Source: Ruegeria intermedia (lineage in GTDB: Bacteria; Pseudomonadota; Alphaproteobacteria; Rhodobacterales; Rhodobacteraceae). From it: a stretch of 64,000 bases of DNA. The DNA is taken from contig NZ_FQVK01000009.1 of the NCBI RefSeq assembly GCF_900129345.1, positions 1 to 64,000 of the forward strand, written 5' to 3'. Below the pieces are notes generated by a model. That model made no database searches, was not told where the DNA came from, and saw only the letters and a program-made list of their open reading frames with translations. A program made the translations under genes and the position numbers. Each line of letters opens with the position of its first letter. Position 1 is the stretch's first letter. This document shows, one piece after another, positions 35,754 to 44,678 of the stretch.

Positions 35754-35881
35754 ACGAGCGGCATTGCCCAGCCCTTGCATAGGCCATCAGCTTTCAGCCC
35801 GTTACAAAAGCTTCACCGGAACGACACATCACCGTTGAGCACCAGCTGTAGACGACCTCCATCATGAACTGGGGGTGGCAC

Positions 35882-36703
35882 GTGCTGCGCATCGAAAAAC
35901 TGACCAAGCGCTTCGGCGACAATACCGCCGTCGACACCGCAACGCTGGACGTCGACAAGCCATGCATGATCGGGGTCATCGGGCGGTCGGGCGCGGGCAA
36001 GTCCACCCTGCTGCGTATGATCAACCGCCTGACCGATGCCAGCGCCGGGCAGATCCTGTTTCACGGGCGCGACGTGACCACGCTGAAAGGCCGCGAAAAA
36101 CGCGCGTGGCAGGCCGATTGCGCGATGATCTTCCAGCAATTCAACCTCGTGCCTCGCATGGACGTGGTTTCGAACGTGTTGCATGGAACGCTGAACCGGC
36201 ACTCGACCCTGGCCACCCTGTTCAACCTGTTCCCGACCGCGGACATCCACCGCGCCATCGACATTCTCGACCGCCTTGGCATCGCCGAACATGCCCCCAA
36301 ACGGGCCGAGGCGCTGTCGGGCGGGCAGCAGCAGCGTGTCGCCATCGCGCGAGCGCTGATGCAGGACCCCAAGATCATCCTGGCCGATGAACCCATCGCC
36401 TCGCTGGACCCGATGAATGCGCAAGTCGTGATGCAGGCCCTGCGCCGCATCCACGAAGAGGACGGCCGTACCGTGATCGCCAATCTGCACACGCTGGACA
36501 CCGCACGCCGCTATTGCGACCGCGTGGTCGGCATGCGCGACGGGCGCATCGTGTTCGACGGCCTGCCCGAGCAGCTGACCACCGGTGTCGCCCGCGAGAT
36601 CTACGGCGCTGATGCCAGCTTCTCCGAGGCCGCGACCTCGACCGAGATCGAAACGCTGGATGCCGCTCGGCGGGCTCTGATGGAAGCCGAGGCCACGATC
36701 TGA
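35882..36703 (+). CDS. phnC: Phosphonate ABC transporter ATP-binding protein
   Basis: Cytoplasmic ATPase powering phosphonate import. It has Walker [10 protein letters not shown]-loop [14 protein letters not shown], signature [15 protein letters not shown], Walker [13 protein letters not shown] and the H-loop ANLHTLD. Starting at GTG 35882 ([13 protein letters not shown]) gives the usual PhnC N-terminus and a purine-rich GGGGGTGG upstream. ATG 35864 is six codons earlier without an SD. First gene of phnCDE1E2. Confidence 0.94.
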   Translation: MLRIEKLTKRFGDNTAVDTATLDVDKPCMIGVIGRSGAGKSTLLRMINRLTDASAGQILFHGRDVTTLKGREKRAWQADCAMIFQQFNLVPRMDVVSNVLHGTLNRHSTLATLFNLFPTADIHRAIDILDRLGIAEHAPKRAEALSGGQQQRVAIARALMQDPKIILADEPIASLDPMNAQVVMQALRRIHEEDGRTVIANLHTLDTARRYCDRVVGMRDGRIVFDGLPEQLTTGVAREIYGADASFSEAATSTEIETLDAARRALMEAEATI

Positions 36704-36771
36704 GCCCCAATCACCTCATTCATCGCCCGGCCCGATAAACGGGGTGGGCCAATCAACCCGGAGAGACACAG

Positions 36772-37674
36772 ATGAAGAAACTTGCTGCCGCCCTGGTCGC
36801 GACCACTGCCCTGAGCGCACCTGCCACGGCCGAGGAGATCAGCGAATTCCGTATCGGCATCCTGGGCGGAGAAAACGCGCAGGACCGGCTGAACAACAAC
36901 GAATGTCTGCGTGAGTACACCGAGGACACGCTGGGCGTCGAAACCAAGCTGTTCGCCCCGGCTGACTACGACGGCGTGATCCAGGGCCTGCTGGGCGGTA
37001 CGATCGACATGGCCTGGCTGGGGGCCTCGGCCTATGCCAAGACCTATCTGAGCGACCCCGAGGCGGTCGAGCCGGTTCTGGTCAAGGTCAACACCGATGG
37101 CGGGTTCGGCTATCATTCCATCGGTTTCGCCCGCAAGGACAGCGGCATCGCGTCGCTGGCCGACATGAAGGGCAAGGTCTTCGGCTTCGGCGATCCCAAC
37201 TCGACCTCGGGCTACCTGATCCCGTCGATCGAGATCCCGCAGGCCATCGGCGCCACGATGGAGTCGGGCGACTATTTCGGCGAGGTCAAGTTCACCGGAG
37301 GGCACGAACAGACCATCGTGGCCGTCAGCAATGGCGACGTGGATGCCGGCGTGACCTGGGCCGACGGTCTGGGTGAATGGGAAGACGGCTACAACTCGGG
37401 TGCGCTGCGCAAGGCGGTCGATGCCGGTCTGGTGGACATGAACGATCTGGTCGAGATCTGGCGCTCGAAACCCATCCCCGAAGGTCCGATCGTGCTGCGC
37501 AAGGCGCTGCCGGCCGAGGTCAAGGCGAATATGACCGCGCTGATGGCCGGATTGGCCGACAAGGACAGTGACTGTCTGTATGCCGTCGCCGCAGGTGAAA
37601 CCAAGGGGTTCGAACCGATCACCCACGCGGCCTATGAAAGCATCATCGAGGCCCGCAAGCTGAAGTCGAACTGA
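36772..37674 (+). CDS. phnD: Phosphonate ABC transporter substrate-binding protein
   Basis: Periplasmic phosphonate-binding protein, 300 residues. The Sec signal peptide MKKLAAALVATTALSAPATA is followed by EEISEFRIGILGGENAQDRL. The conserved PhnD core motifs WLGASAYAK and VFGFGDPNSTSGYLIPS (phosphonate-contacting loop) and GDVDAGVTW are present. It follows phnC by 68 bases, with a GGAG SD. A GC hairpin lies in the gap to phnE1. Confidence 0.95.
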   Translation: MKKLAAALVATTALSAPATAEEISEFRIGILGGENAQDRLNNNECLREYTEDTLGVETKLFAPADYDGVIQGLLGGTIDMAWLGASAYAKTYLSDPEAVEPVLVKVNTDGGFGYHSIGFARKDSGIASLADMKGKVFGFGDPNSTSGYLIPSIEIPQAIGATMESGDYFGEVKFTGGHEQTIVAVSNGDVDAGVTWADGLGEWEDGYNSGALRKAVDAGLVDMNDLVEIWRSKPIPEGPIVLRKALPAEVKANMTALMAGLADKDSDCLYAVAAGETKGFEPITHAAYESIIEARKLKSN

Positions 37675-37698
37675 CGCCAAGTCTTGCAGTCCCGGGGT

Positions 37699-37713
37699 CC
37701 GGCCTGAGGCCGG
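37699..37713 (+). terminator. Intercistronic hairpin after phnD
   Basis: CCGGCC (37699-37704), TGA, GGCCGG (37708-37713): a perfect 6-bp stem in the 66-base gap between phnD and phnE1, without a T tract. Its position after a binding-protein gene fits mRNA stabilisation that raises PhnD over permease. Confidence 0.45.
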
Positions 37714-37740
37714 GCCTCGCCGTCCATTCGGGAGAATTCC

Positions 37741-38622
37741 ATGACAGATCTGACCGCCGGCGCCCAAAGCGTGGATGATGTCCGCGACGGCTATGTCGCG
37801 ATGACCCGCCGAAAGCGCGTCTATGGCGGAATTCTTCTGATCCTGTTCGTGGCCTTGATGGCCGCGGGGTTCCGCACCGCCGACAGGCGCAACGCCGGCA
37901 GTTTCACCGACGGTCTGCACCGCGTTCTGGATTATCCGGCCGAGGTGCTGTCCGAGGCGTGGGACAAGATCGCGGACATGCCCGCGAACCTTGTCACGTA
38001 TTTTCCGGCCTTGGTCGAAACGTTGAACATCGCGGCGGCGGCCACACTGGTCGGCACGCTGGCCGGCGCATTTCTGGCGCTTGTCTCGACACGGGGGCTG
38101 GCGCCCTGGCCCCGGCTGATCCCGCTGTTTCGCCGCCTTGCCGATATCTGCCGGGCCGTCCCCGAGATCGTGATCGCGCTGGTTCTGATCTTCGTGCTGG
38201 GCGGCGGTCCGGTTCCGGCCATGATCGCCATCGCCATCCACACCGCCGGTGCGCTGGGCAAGCTGTTCTCGGAGGTCAACGAAAACGCGTCGCTGAAGCC
38301 GGTCGAGGGGCTGCAGTCGGTCGGCGCCACCTGGACGCAGCGGATGGTTCTGGGCGTGATCCCGCAGGTCGGCCCGAACTATGTCAGCTATGCCCTGCTG
38401 CGGTTCGAAATCAACATCCGCGCCTCGGCCATTCTGGGTTTCGTGGGCGCGGGCGGCCTTGGCTATGAGCTGCGCAACGCGATGTCCTGGGGACAGGGGC
38501 GGTATGACGACGCCGCGGCGATCTTTCTTCTGCTGTTTGCCACGATCGTGATCGTCGACCAGATTTCGGGATCTGTGCGGACCCACCTGACCGAGGGCAC
38601 GCAGAAAGGAACCGCCGCATGA
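37741..38622 (+). CDS. phnE1: Phosphonate ABC transporter permease PhnE (first copy)
   Basis: 293-residue inner-membrane permease. It has an N-terminal helix (about 27-45, GGILLILFVALMAAGF), the binding-protein-dependent transport domain, and the ATPase-contact (EAA-like) loop GKLFSEVNENASLKPVEGLQSVGAT. Forms a heterodimer with the downstream PhnE2, judged by the paired genes overlapping at ATGA. Confidence 0.93.
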   Translation: MTDLTAGAQSVDDVRDGYVAMTRRKRVYGGILLILFVALMAAGFRTADRRNAGSFTDGLHRVLDYPAEVLSEAWDKIADMPANLVTYFPALVETLNIAAAATLVGTLAGAFLALVSTRGLAPWPRLIPLFRRLADICRAVPEIVIALVLIFVLGGGPVPAMIAIAIHTAGALGKLFSEVNENASLKPVEGLQSVGATWTQRMVLGVIPQVGPNYVSYALLRFEINIRASAILGFVGAGGLGYELRNAMSWGQGRYDDAAAIFLLLFATIVIVDQISGSVRTHLTEGTQKGTAA

Positions 38623-39986
38623 CGACTTTTGCCACCGATCGGCCCCACGGGGCGCTGAAAGCCGGGGCCGACCGCCTGTTCGCGCGCAAACGCATCATCA
38701 GTCTGGCGCTGCCCGGCCTGGTTTTGGTCTATCTGACCTATGTGTTCTTCGCCTTCGACATGCCCGGACTTGCCGGGAGGGCGAACTGGGAGAACGGCCG
38801 GACCTTGATTTCGGACAGCTTTAGCTACAAGACCCATGTGACCCGCGACAACCGCACCGGCGCCGTGTCGGTCGCCATCGAGGGCGAGCGCAAGGGCGCC
38901 TATCCCGAGGGTCAGGCGCCCGACTGGGTGACCCTCGGCGACACCACGGTGATCGACCTTGAGGGTGGCCATGTCGTTCGCTTCGGGCCGGAAACCGTCG
39001 AGTATGACATCCCCGGCTATGGAACGGTGCGCGCCACGCCCAGCCGGTCGACGGGAGTGCAGGCCGAACTGCCTTCGAATGCCGTGCCCGAATGGATCAG
39101 CCTGTCGCGCAACCGGCTGGCGATCACCACCGATGCCGGGCGCCTGACCGTGACGCGCAACCGGGCCGAGGTGTTTCGGTACTTCACCGGCTGGGAGCTG
39201 TTCTGGTTCACGCTGGACAGCCCCTATCACGGCAAGTCTTTTGCCCAGTTGGCTGGGCTGGCCGCCAGCGGTCAGGCCGGGGCCATATTCAACGATTTCT
39301 GGACCAACAAGATGTGGCGCCATCAGGACGTGGCCTGGGCGATTTTCGAAACCATCCTGATGGCCTTTCTGGGGACATTCGGCGCCGCGCTGATCGCCCT
39401 GCCGCTGGCCTTCGTGGCGACGCGGAACTTCAACCCGGTACGCTCGGCCCGGTTCATGGCGCGCCGCGTCTTCGACTTTCTGCGCGGGGTGGATGGCCTG
39501 ATCTGGACGGTGGTTCTGGCGCGCGCTTTCGGGCCCGGGCCGCTGACCGGGGCGCTGGCCATCCTGGTCACCGATACCGGTACCTTCGGCAAGATCTTCT
39601 CCGAGGCGCTGGAAAATGTCGACCAGAAACAAATCGAAGGCGTGCAGTCCACCGGGGCCAACGCGCCGCAGAAATATCGGTTCGGGGTGATCCCGCAGAT
39701 CACGCCGGTACTGCTCAGCCAGGTCCTGTACTTCCTGGAATCCAACACCCGCAGCGCGACGGTGATCGGGGCGATCACCGGTGGCGGGATCGGTCTGTTG
39801 CTGACTCAGGCGATCATCACCCAGAAAGACTGGGAGGAGGTGGCCTATTACATCGTATTGGTTATCCTGATGGTCATGCTGATGGACTGGTTCTCAGGCT
39901 GGCTGCGCAGGCGGCTGATCCAGGGCGGGCCGCCCAAGGCGCGCAAACCGCGCGACCCGCAGGCCAAGCCCCTGATGTTGCCTTGA
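38619..39986 (+). CDS. phnE2: Phosphonate ABC transporter permease PhnE (second copy, extended)
   Basis: 455 residues, about 160 longer than PhnE1. After a first membrane helix (about 27-46, IISLALPGLVLVYLTYVFFA) there is a roughly 170-residue hydrophilic, beta-rich segment, probably periplasmic. The permease domain follows, with TFGKIFSEALENVDQKQIEGVQSTGA, the EAA-like loop matching PhnE1. It overlaps phnE1 by ATGA. Extended PhnE2 proteins occur in related bacteria; the role of the insert is unknown. Confidence 0.91.
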   Translation: MTTFATDRPHGALKAGADRLFARKRIISLALPGLVLVYLTYVFFAFDMPGLAGRANWENGRTLISDSFSYKTHVTRDNRTGAVSVAIEGERKGAYPEGQAPDWVTLGDTTVIDLEGGHVVRFGPETVEYDIPGYGTVRATPSRSTGVQAELPSNAVPEWISLSRNRLAITTDAGRLTVTRNRAEVFRYFTGWELFWFTLDSPYHGKSFAQLAGLAASGQAGAIFNDFWTNKMWRHQDVAWAIFETILMAFLGTFGAALIALPLAFVATRNFNPVRSARFMARRVFDFLRGVDGLIWTVVLARAFGPGPLTGALAILVTDTGTFGKIFSEALENVDQKQIEGVQSTGANAPQKYRFGVIPQITPVLLSQVLYFLESNTRSATVIGAITGGGIGLLLTQAIITQKDWEEVAYYIVLVILMVMLMDWFSGWLRRRLIQGGPPKARKPRDPQAKPLMLP

Positions 39987-40010
39987 ACCGCATACGAGGA
40001 CTTGCAGATC

Positions 40011-40628
40011 ATGGCGCGCTTGCGACCGGACCAGCCCGTCATCCACCCCGATTGCCGGATAACCGGCAGCTGCTTTGGCGCCTTTGTCGAAATCGGTGCC
40101 GGAACGCGGGTGACGAATTCGGTGTTTGGGGACTATTCCTATTGTGACCGCACCTGCGACATCGCCAATGCCCGGATCGGAAAATTCGCCAATATCGCCA
40201 GTTTCACCCGGATCGGCGCCACCGACCATCCGATCGAGAAAGCGTCGCTGCATCACTTCCACTACCGCTCGGCCGACTATTGGGACGATGCCGAGGACGA
40301 TGCGGACTGGTTCGCGCTGCGCGCCGGGCGGCTGGCGCATATCGGGCACGACACCTGGATCGGCCATGCGGCCATCATCAAGCCCGAGGTGACGATCGGG
40401 CACGGGGCAGTCGTCGCCTCCGGGGCGATCGTGACCAAGGATGTGCCGCCTTATACCATCGTCGGGGGTGTCACCGCCCAACCCATCCGCCGCCGGTTCC
40501 CCGAACACGTCGCCGAGCGGATGATGGCTCTGGCCTGGTGGGATTGGGACACTGCCCGCCTGCGTGCGGCGCTGCCGGATTTCCGCGCATTGCCCGCCGA
40601 GGCGTTTCTGGAGAAATACGAGGATTGA
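40011..40628 (+). CDS. Phosphonate-locus hexapeptide-repeat acyltransferase
   Basis: 205-residue left-handed beta-helix transferase (xenobiotic acetyltransferase/DapH-like family) of the type routinely found in phn loci. Hexapeptide repeats run through [21 protein letters not shown] and [21 protein letters not shown]. It may acetylate a phosphonate or intermediate, by analogy with PhnO, but this is not established. ATG 40011 is preferred over the TTG nine bases earlier because GAGGA lies at 39995-39999. It follows phnE2 by 24 bases. Confidence 0.85.
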   Translation: MARLRPDQPVIHPDCRITGSCFGAFVEIGAGTRVTNSVFGDYSYCDRTCDIANARIGKFANIASFTRIGATDHPIEKASLHHFHYRSADYWDDAEDDADWFALRAGRLAHIGHDTWIGHAAIIKPEVTIGHGAVVASGAIVTKDVPPYTIVGGVTAQPIRRRFPEHVAERMMALAWWDWDTARLRAALPDFRALPAEAFLEKYED

Positions 40629-40634
40629 CCGGCA

Positions 40635-41351
40635 TCACCCGTGATCGTCATCCAGCGTCAGAGTGACCCGTTCGCCCGCAAAGACGGTCTTGCCGTATTC
40701 AACCGGATGCCCCTGCGGATCGGCGTTGATGCCGACAGAATGCAGAACCGGCGCGCCCTCGATCAGGTGCAGGTGCCGGGCCTGAACCGCATCGGCCGCG
40801 CGGGCGGTCAGGCGGGTCGAGATCCGGGTATAGTCCGCCACGCCGCAGCGCCGCAGCGCCCTTGTGACCGAGCCGTTCTCGGCCAGCGCTTCGGGCAAGT
40901 CGGGCAGGCGCGCGGCGGGAAAGACGCTTTGGAACACCGCGATCGGCTGGCCATCTGCCAGCGACAACCCGTCATAGACATGCACCGGGTCGCCGGGGGC
41001 CAGGTTCAGCGCCTCGGCCTCGGTCTTGTCGGCGGCGCGGGTGATCAGCGACAGCACCCGCTTGCCCGGAATCTTGCCGCTGGCCGAGATGTTCTGGTGG
41101 TACCGGACCCGCTTGCCGATCGGGTAGTCGGTCGCTGCTGCCGAAACGAACACGCCGGCCCCGCGACGTGGATGCACCAGCCCCTGCCGCGCCAGTTCGG
41201 CCAGGGCCCGGCGCACCGTGTGGCGGTTCACGCCGTGGGTTGCGGCCAACTGCGCCTCGGTCGGCAGGCGGTCGCCGGTGGCAAAGCGCCCCTCGGCAAT
41301 GTCGGCGGTCAGCGCCAGCGCGATGGTCTTCCAGATCGGTGTTTGGCTCAT
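40635..41351 (-). CDS. phnF: GntR/HutC family repressor of the phn genes
   Basis: 238 residues. The N-terminal GntR winged helix (about 8-72) contains RLPTEAQLAATHGVNRHTVRRALAEL, and the C-terminal UTRA effector domain (about 95-235) contains EGAPVLHSVGINADPQGHPVEYG. PhnF is read opposite to phnGHIJKLN and adjoins the inverted repeat at 41407-41435, its likely operator. The effector is probably a phosphonate-pathway metabolite. Confidence 0.92.
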   Translation of the reverse strand: MSQTPIWKTIALALTADIAEGRFATGDRLPTEAQLAATHGVNRHTVRRALAELARQGLVHPRRGAGVFVSAAATDYPIGKRVRYHQNISASGKIPGKRVLSLITRAADKTEAEALNLAPGDPVHVYDGLSLADGQPIAVFQSVFPAARLPDLPEALAENGSVTRALRRCGVADYTRISTRLTARAADAVQARHLHLIEGAPVLHSVGINADPQGHPVEYGKTVFAGERVTLTLDDDHG

Positions 41352-41406
41352 GTCATCAAAACTTCACAGCATATTCGTTGCGAGTCACCCTTTGCCCCGC
41401 TATGAT

Positions 41407-41435
41407 TTGTCTAGTTGTATAGTAGTTGTAGACAA
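41407..41435. promoter_or_regulatory. Candidate PhnF operator between phnF and phnG
   Basis: Perfect outer arms TTGTCTA (41407-41413) and TAGACAA (41429-41435). Between them GTTGTATA and GTTGTAGA form an internal direct repeat. TTGTMTAGACAA-like halves are typical HutC/PhnF-family sites. It lies 18 bases before the phnG ATG and 55 bases before phnF, so it can control both directions. A local drop in GC also marks the promoter. Confidence 0.6.
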
Positions 41436-41453
41436 CTTGGCCAAGAGGCTTTG

Positions 41454-41915
41454 ATGGCGGATCAGACAAAAATCGCGAACGGTGATCGACGGGCCTGGCT
41501 GGGCCTTCTGGCACGTGCGCCGGCCGAGGCGCTGGCGGCCTTGTGGTCGGACTATGGCGCGCGTCCCGAATTCCAATGGCTGCGCACGCCCGAGATCGGC
41601 GGCGTCATGGTGCGCGGCCGGGCAGGCGGCACGGGCGCGCCCTTCAACCTGGGTGAGATGACGGTCACGCGCTGCGCTCTGGTTCTGCCTGACGGAACCG
41701 AGGGCCACGGATATGTGCAGGGGCGCGACAAGACCCATGCCGAAACCGCCGCTCTGATCGACGCGCTGATGCAGACCGGGGACGCGGACGCCGTGCGGGC
41801 GAAAATCCTGGAGCCGCTGACCCGTCAGGTTCAGGCGGCCAGATCGGCCCGGGCCGCCAAGGCCGCGGCCACCAAGGTCGAGTTCTTCACGATGGTTCGG
41901 GGAGAAGATCAATGA
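41454..41915 (+). CDS. phnG: C-P lyase complex subunit PhnG
   Basis: Core subunit of the PhnGHIJ complex, needed with PhnI to make the ribose-phosphonate intermediate. The protein is 153 residues from MADQTKIANGDRRAWLGLLARAP, with the family stretch FNLGEMTVTRCALVLPDGTEGHGYVQGRDK. ATG 41454 has an AAGAGG SD; the longer frame begins inside the operator. It overlaps phnH by ATGA. Confidence 0.94.
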   Translation: MADQTKIANGDRRAWLGLLARAPAEALAALWSDYGARPEFQWLRTPEIGGVMVRGRAGGTGAPFNLGEMTVTRCALVLPDGTEGHGYVQGRDKTHAETAALIDALMQTGDADAVRAKILEPLTRQVQAARSARAAKAAATKVEFFTMVRGEDQ

Positions 41916-42487
41916 CCCCACAGACCCGTTTTTCAGGCGGCTTCACCGATGCGCCGGTTCAGGCGGCCCACGCCTTTCGTGCGGCCATGACCGTGATGGC
42001 GCGGCCGGGCGAGATTCGGCAGCTGGTCGGCGCGACTCCGCCCGAGGGCCTGTCGGTCGCTGCGGGAACGCTGCTGCTGACGCTGAGCGACCCGGACACG
42101 GGTGTTTATCTGGCGGGCGCGGCCGACAGCCCGGCCGTTCGCCAGTGGCTGACCTTCCATACCGGCGCGCCCCTCGTGCCCGCCGCGCAGGCGGACTTCG
42201 CCGTCGGTCTCTGGCAGGATCTGATGCCGCTGGAACAGTACCGGATCGGCACGCCGGAATATCCGGACCGATCCGCCACCCTGATCGTGGAGTGCGGCGT
42301 ATTGCACCAATCCGGCGCCACCCTGCGAGGGCCCGGCATTCGCGACACTGCACGCCTTGCCCTGCCCGATGTCGCGGCGCTGCAGGCCAATTCGGACCTG
42401 TACCCCTTGGGGTGCGATTTCTTCTTCACCTGCGGGGATACGGTCGCGGCCCTGCCGCGCAGCACCCGCATCGAGCCAAAGGGTTAG
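41912..42487 (+). CDS. phnH: C-P lyase complex subunit PhnH
   Basis: 191-residue PhnH, a PLP-transferase-like fold lacking PLP that forms part of the C-P lyase core. Recognisable features are FSGGFTDAPVQAAHAFRAAM near the start and QYRIGTPEYPDRSATLIVEC and GPGIRDTARLALP later. It starts inside the phnG stop (ATGA) and is followed after three bases by phnI. Confidence 0.93.
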   Translation: MTPQTRFSGGFTDAPVQAAHAFRAAMTVMARPGEIRQLVGATPPEGLSVAAGTLLLTLSDPDTGVYLAGAADSPAVRQWLTFHTGAPLVPAAQADFAVGLWQDLMPLEQYRIGTPEYPDRSATLIVECGVLHQSGATLRGPGIRDTARLALPDVAALQANSDLYPLGCDFFFTCGDTVAALPRSTRIEPKG

Positions 42488-42490
42488 GCC

Positions 42491-43582
42491 ATGTACGTAG
42501 CCGTCAAAGGGGGCGAAAAGGCGATTGAAAACGCCCATGCCTGGCTGGCCGAGGAACGCCGTGGCGATCCTGGCGTGGCTGAATTGTCCTTGGCGCAGAT
42601 CCGCGAACAGCTCAGCCTTGCGGTGAACCGCGTGATGGCCGAGGGCTCTCTCTACGATCCCGATCTGGCCGCACTGGCGATCAAACAGGCGCGCGGTGAT
42701 CTGATCGAGGCGATCTTTCTGATCCGCGCCTACCGTACCACCCTGCCGCGGTTTGGTTGTTCGACCCCGGTCGATACCGGCGGCATGGCCTGCGACCGCC
42801 GGATCTCGGCCACGTTCAAGGATGCGCCGGGCGGGCAGGTTCTGGGCCCGACATTCGACTACACGCACCGTCTGCTGGATTTCAAACTGGCCGCCGATGG
42901 CGCGGTGCCCGCGGCCCCCTCCGCCGCGCCGCGTCACGAGCCGACCCCGCACATCACCGAATTCCTCAAGGACGAAGGCCTGATCCAGGACGAACCCGCC
43001 AGCGATGAACCGCCCGGTGACCTGACGCGCGAACCGATGGAGTTCCCGGCCGACCGCCCCCTGCGCCTGCAAGCACTGACGCGCGGGGACGAGGGGTTCG
43101 TGCTGGGCATGGCCTATTCGACCCAGCGCGGCTATGCCCGCAACCACGCTTTCGTGGGCGAGCTGCGCATCGGCACCGTCGCTGTCGAGATGGAGATTCC
43201 CGAACTGGGTTTCGCGATCGAGATCGGCGAGATCGTCCTGACCGAATGCGAAACGGTGAACCAGTTCAAGGGATCAAAGACCGAGCCGCCGCAGTTCACA
43301 CGCGGCTATGGGCTGGTCTTCGGCCAGTCCGAGCGCAAAGCCATCGCCATGGCGCTGGTGGACCGCGCCTTGCGCTGGGAGGAATTGGGCGAAGACGATC
43401 TGGGCGCTCCGGCGCAGGATCAGGAGTTCGTCCTCAGCCATGCCGACAACATTCAGGCGACCGGCTTTCTGGAGCATATCAAGCTGCCGCACTACGTAGA
43501 TTTCCAGTCCGAACTGGAGCTGGTGCGCAAATTGCGCCGCGAGGCCGAAGAACGTCTGGAAGCACGCGAGGCCGCCGAATGA
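42491..43582 (+). CDS. phnI: C-P lyase complex subunit PhnI
   Basis: 363-residue core subunit with the nucleosidase activity that, with PhnG/H/L, couples phosphonate to the ribose of ATP. Motifs include MYVAVKGGEKAIENAH, AIKQARGDLIEAIFLIRAYR and QGPTFDYTHRLLDFKL-type sequence (VLGPTFDYTHRLLDF). Normal length and intact. It is unusual that its stop is not joined to phnJ: a 235-base spacer follows. Confidence 0.95.
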   Translation: MYVAVKGGEKAIENAHAWLAEERRGDPGVAELSLAQIREQLSLAVNRVMAEGSLYDPDLAALAIKQARGDLIEAIFLIRAYRTTLPRFGCSTPVDTGGMACDRRISATFKDAPGGQVLGPTFDYTHRLLDFKLAADGAVPAAPSAAPRHEPTPHITEFLKDEGLIQDEPASDEPPGDLTREPMEFPADRPLRLQALTRGDEGFVLGMAYSTQRGYARNHAFVGELRIGTVAVEMEIPELGFAIEIGEIVLTECETVNQFKGSKTEPPQFTRGYGLVFGQSERKAIAMALVDRALRWEELGEDDLGAPAQDQEFVLSHADNIQATGFLEHIKLPHYVDFQSELELVRKLRREAEERLEAREAAE

Positions 43583-43817
43583 CTTCAGTGACCTTCCTGC
43601 ATCCTGTCCGCCGGCCGAGATGTCCTGCCAGCCGCAGCCCGGCGTGGTGCGGCCGTACCAATCGCGGACCATTCGCCACGCGTGTCGCGCCGCATGGCCT
43701 GGCGCCTTCGCCGGGCATGAACCCTGCGCCAGAGAAAATACAACAAGGCGACCCCCAAGGCCGAAGCAACCAAATAACCGTCCACAACACCACCAAGAAC
43801 CGAAAGTGATACATCAA
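43583..43817. other. 235-base spacer between phnI and phnJ with two small open frames
   Basis: Spacer inside an otherwise tightly coupled operon. A plus-strand frame (43579-43809, 76 codons) starts at ATGA on the phnI stop and ends eight bases before phnJ; its product is Pro/Arg-rich and unfamiliar. A minus-strand frame (43585-43839, 84 codons) predicts one membrane helix (GYLVASALGVALLYFLW) followed by basic residues. The last 85 bases are clearly AT-richer than the flanks. I cannot say whether either frame is expressed. Confidence 0.45.
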
Positions 43818-44678
43818 ATGAATGAGTATAACTTCGCATATTTGGACGAACAAACCAAGCGGATGATCCGCCGGGCCATTCTCAAGGCTTTGGCGGTGCC
43901 CGGCTATCAGGTGCCATTTGCCAGCCGCGAGATGCCCATGCCCTATGGCTGGGGCACGGGCGGGGTTCAGGTCTCGGCCGCGACGCTGACCCCGGATGAT
44001 GTGTTCAAGGTCATCGATCAGGGCGCCGATGACACGACCAACGCCGTGTCGATCCGAAAGTTCTTTGAAAAGACCGCGGGCGTGGCCACGACCGAAGAGA
44101 CCGGGAAGGCCACCATCATCCAAACCCGCCATCGTATCCCCGAGGCCCGGCTGCGCGCCGATCAGATCCTGGTCTATCAGGTCCCGATCCCCGAACCGTT
44201 GCGGTTTCTGGAACCGCGCGAGACGGAGACGCGCAAGATGCACAGCCTGCAGGAATACGGGTTGATGCATGTGAAACTCTACGAAGACATCAGCCAGCAC
44301 GGCGCGATTTCCACGGCCTATGCCTATCCGGTCCGGGTGGCCGACCGCTATGTGATGGACCCGTCTCCGATCCCGAAATTCGACAATCCGAAACTGGAGA
44401 TGGACGCGATCCAGCTGTTCGGGGCCGGGCGCGAGCAGCGGATCTATGCACTGCCGCCGCATACGCGGGTGGTCAGCCTCGATTTCGAGGACTACCCGTT
44501 CGAGGCCAGCAAGGCCGATCACGCCTGCAATCTGTGTGGGGCCGAAGACAGTTACCTGGACGAGGTAATTACGGACGATGCAGGCAACCGGATGTTCGTG
44601 TGTTCGGACACCGATTACTGTCGGTCCCGCCGCGAGGCCGGACACCAAGGCCGTTTGGCGCAGGAGGGCACGGCATGA
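43818..44678 (+). CDS. phnJ: Carbon-phosphorus lyase (radical SAM) PhnJ
   Basis: Cleaves the C-P bond of ribose-1-phosphonate 5-phosphate by radical SAM chemistry. It is 286 residues, starting MNEYNFAYLDEQTKRMIRRA. Four Cys, C237, C240, C262 and C268, correspond with a constant offset of four to E. coli C241, C244, C266 (cluster) and C272 (thiyl radical). The glycine of VPGYQVPFAS (G29) is also kept. The longer frame upstream lies in the spacer. The SD is weak (GAAAGTGAT), unlike other genes in the operon. Confidence 0.95.
   Translation: MNEYNFAYLDEQTKRMIRRAILKALAVPGYQVPFASREMPMPYGWGTGGVQVSAATLTPDDVFKVIDQGADDTTNAVSIRKFFEKTAGVATTEETGKATIIQTRHRIPEARLRADQILVYQVPIPEPLRFLEPRETETRKMHSLQEYGLMHVKLYEDISQHGAISTAYAYPVRVADRYVMDPSPIPKFDNPKLEMDAIQLFGAGREQRIYALPPHTRVVSLDFEDYPFEASKADHACNLCGAEDSYLDEVITDDAGNRMFVCSDTDYCRSRREAGHQGRLAQEGTA

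Noticed and set aside
35786..35830. Pho-box-like direct repeats (GTTACAA, TTCACCG, GACACAT at 11-base spacing) upstream of phnC
   Set aside because: Spacing fits a Pho box, but the repeats match the CTGTCAT consensus poorly; not strong enough to list as a site.
43579..43809. Sense small frame in the phnI-phnJ spacer as a definite gene
   Set aside because: Good coupling position, but Pro/Arg-rich unfamiliar sequence and no SD of its own; kept only as part of the spacer description.
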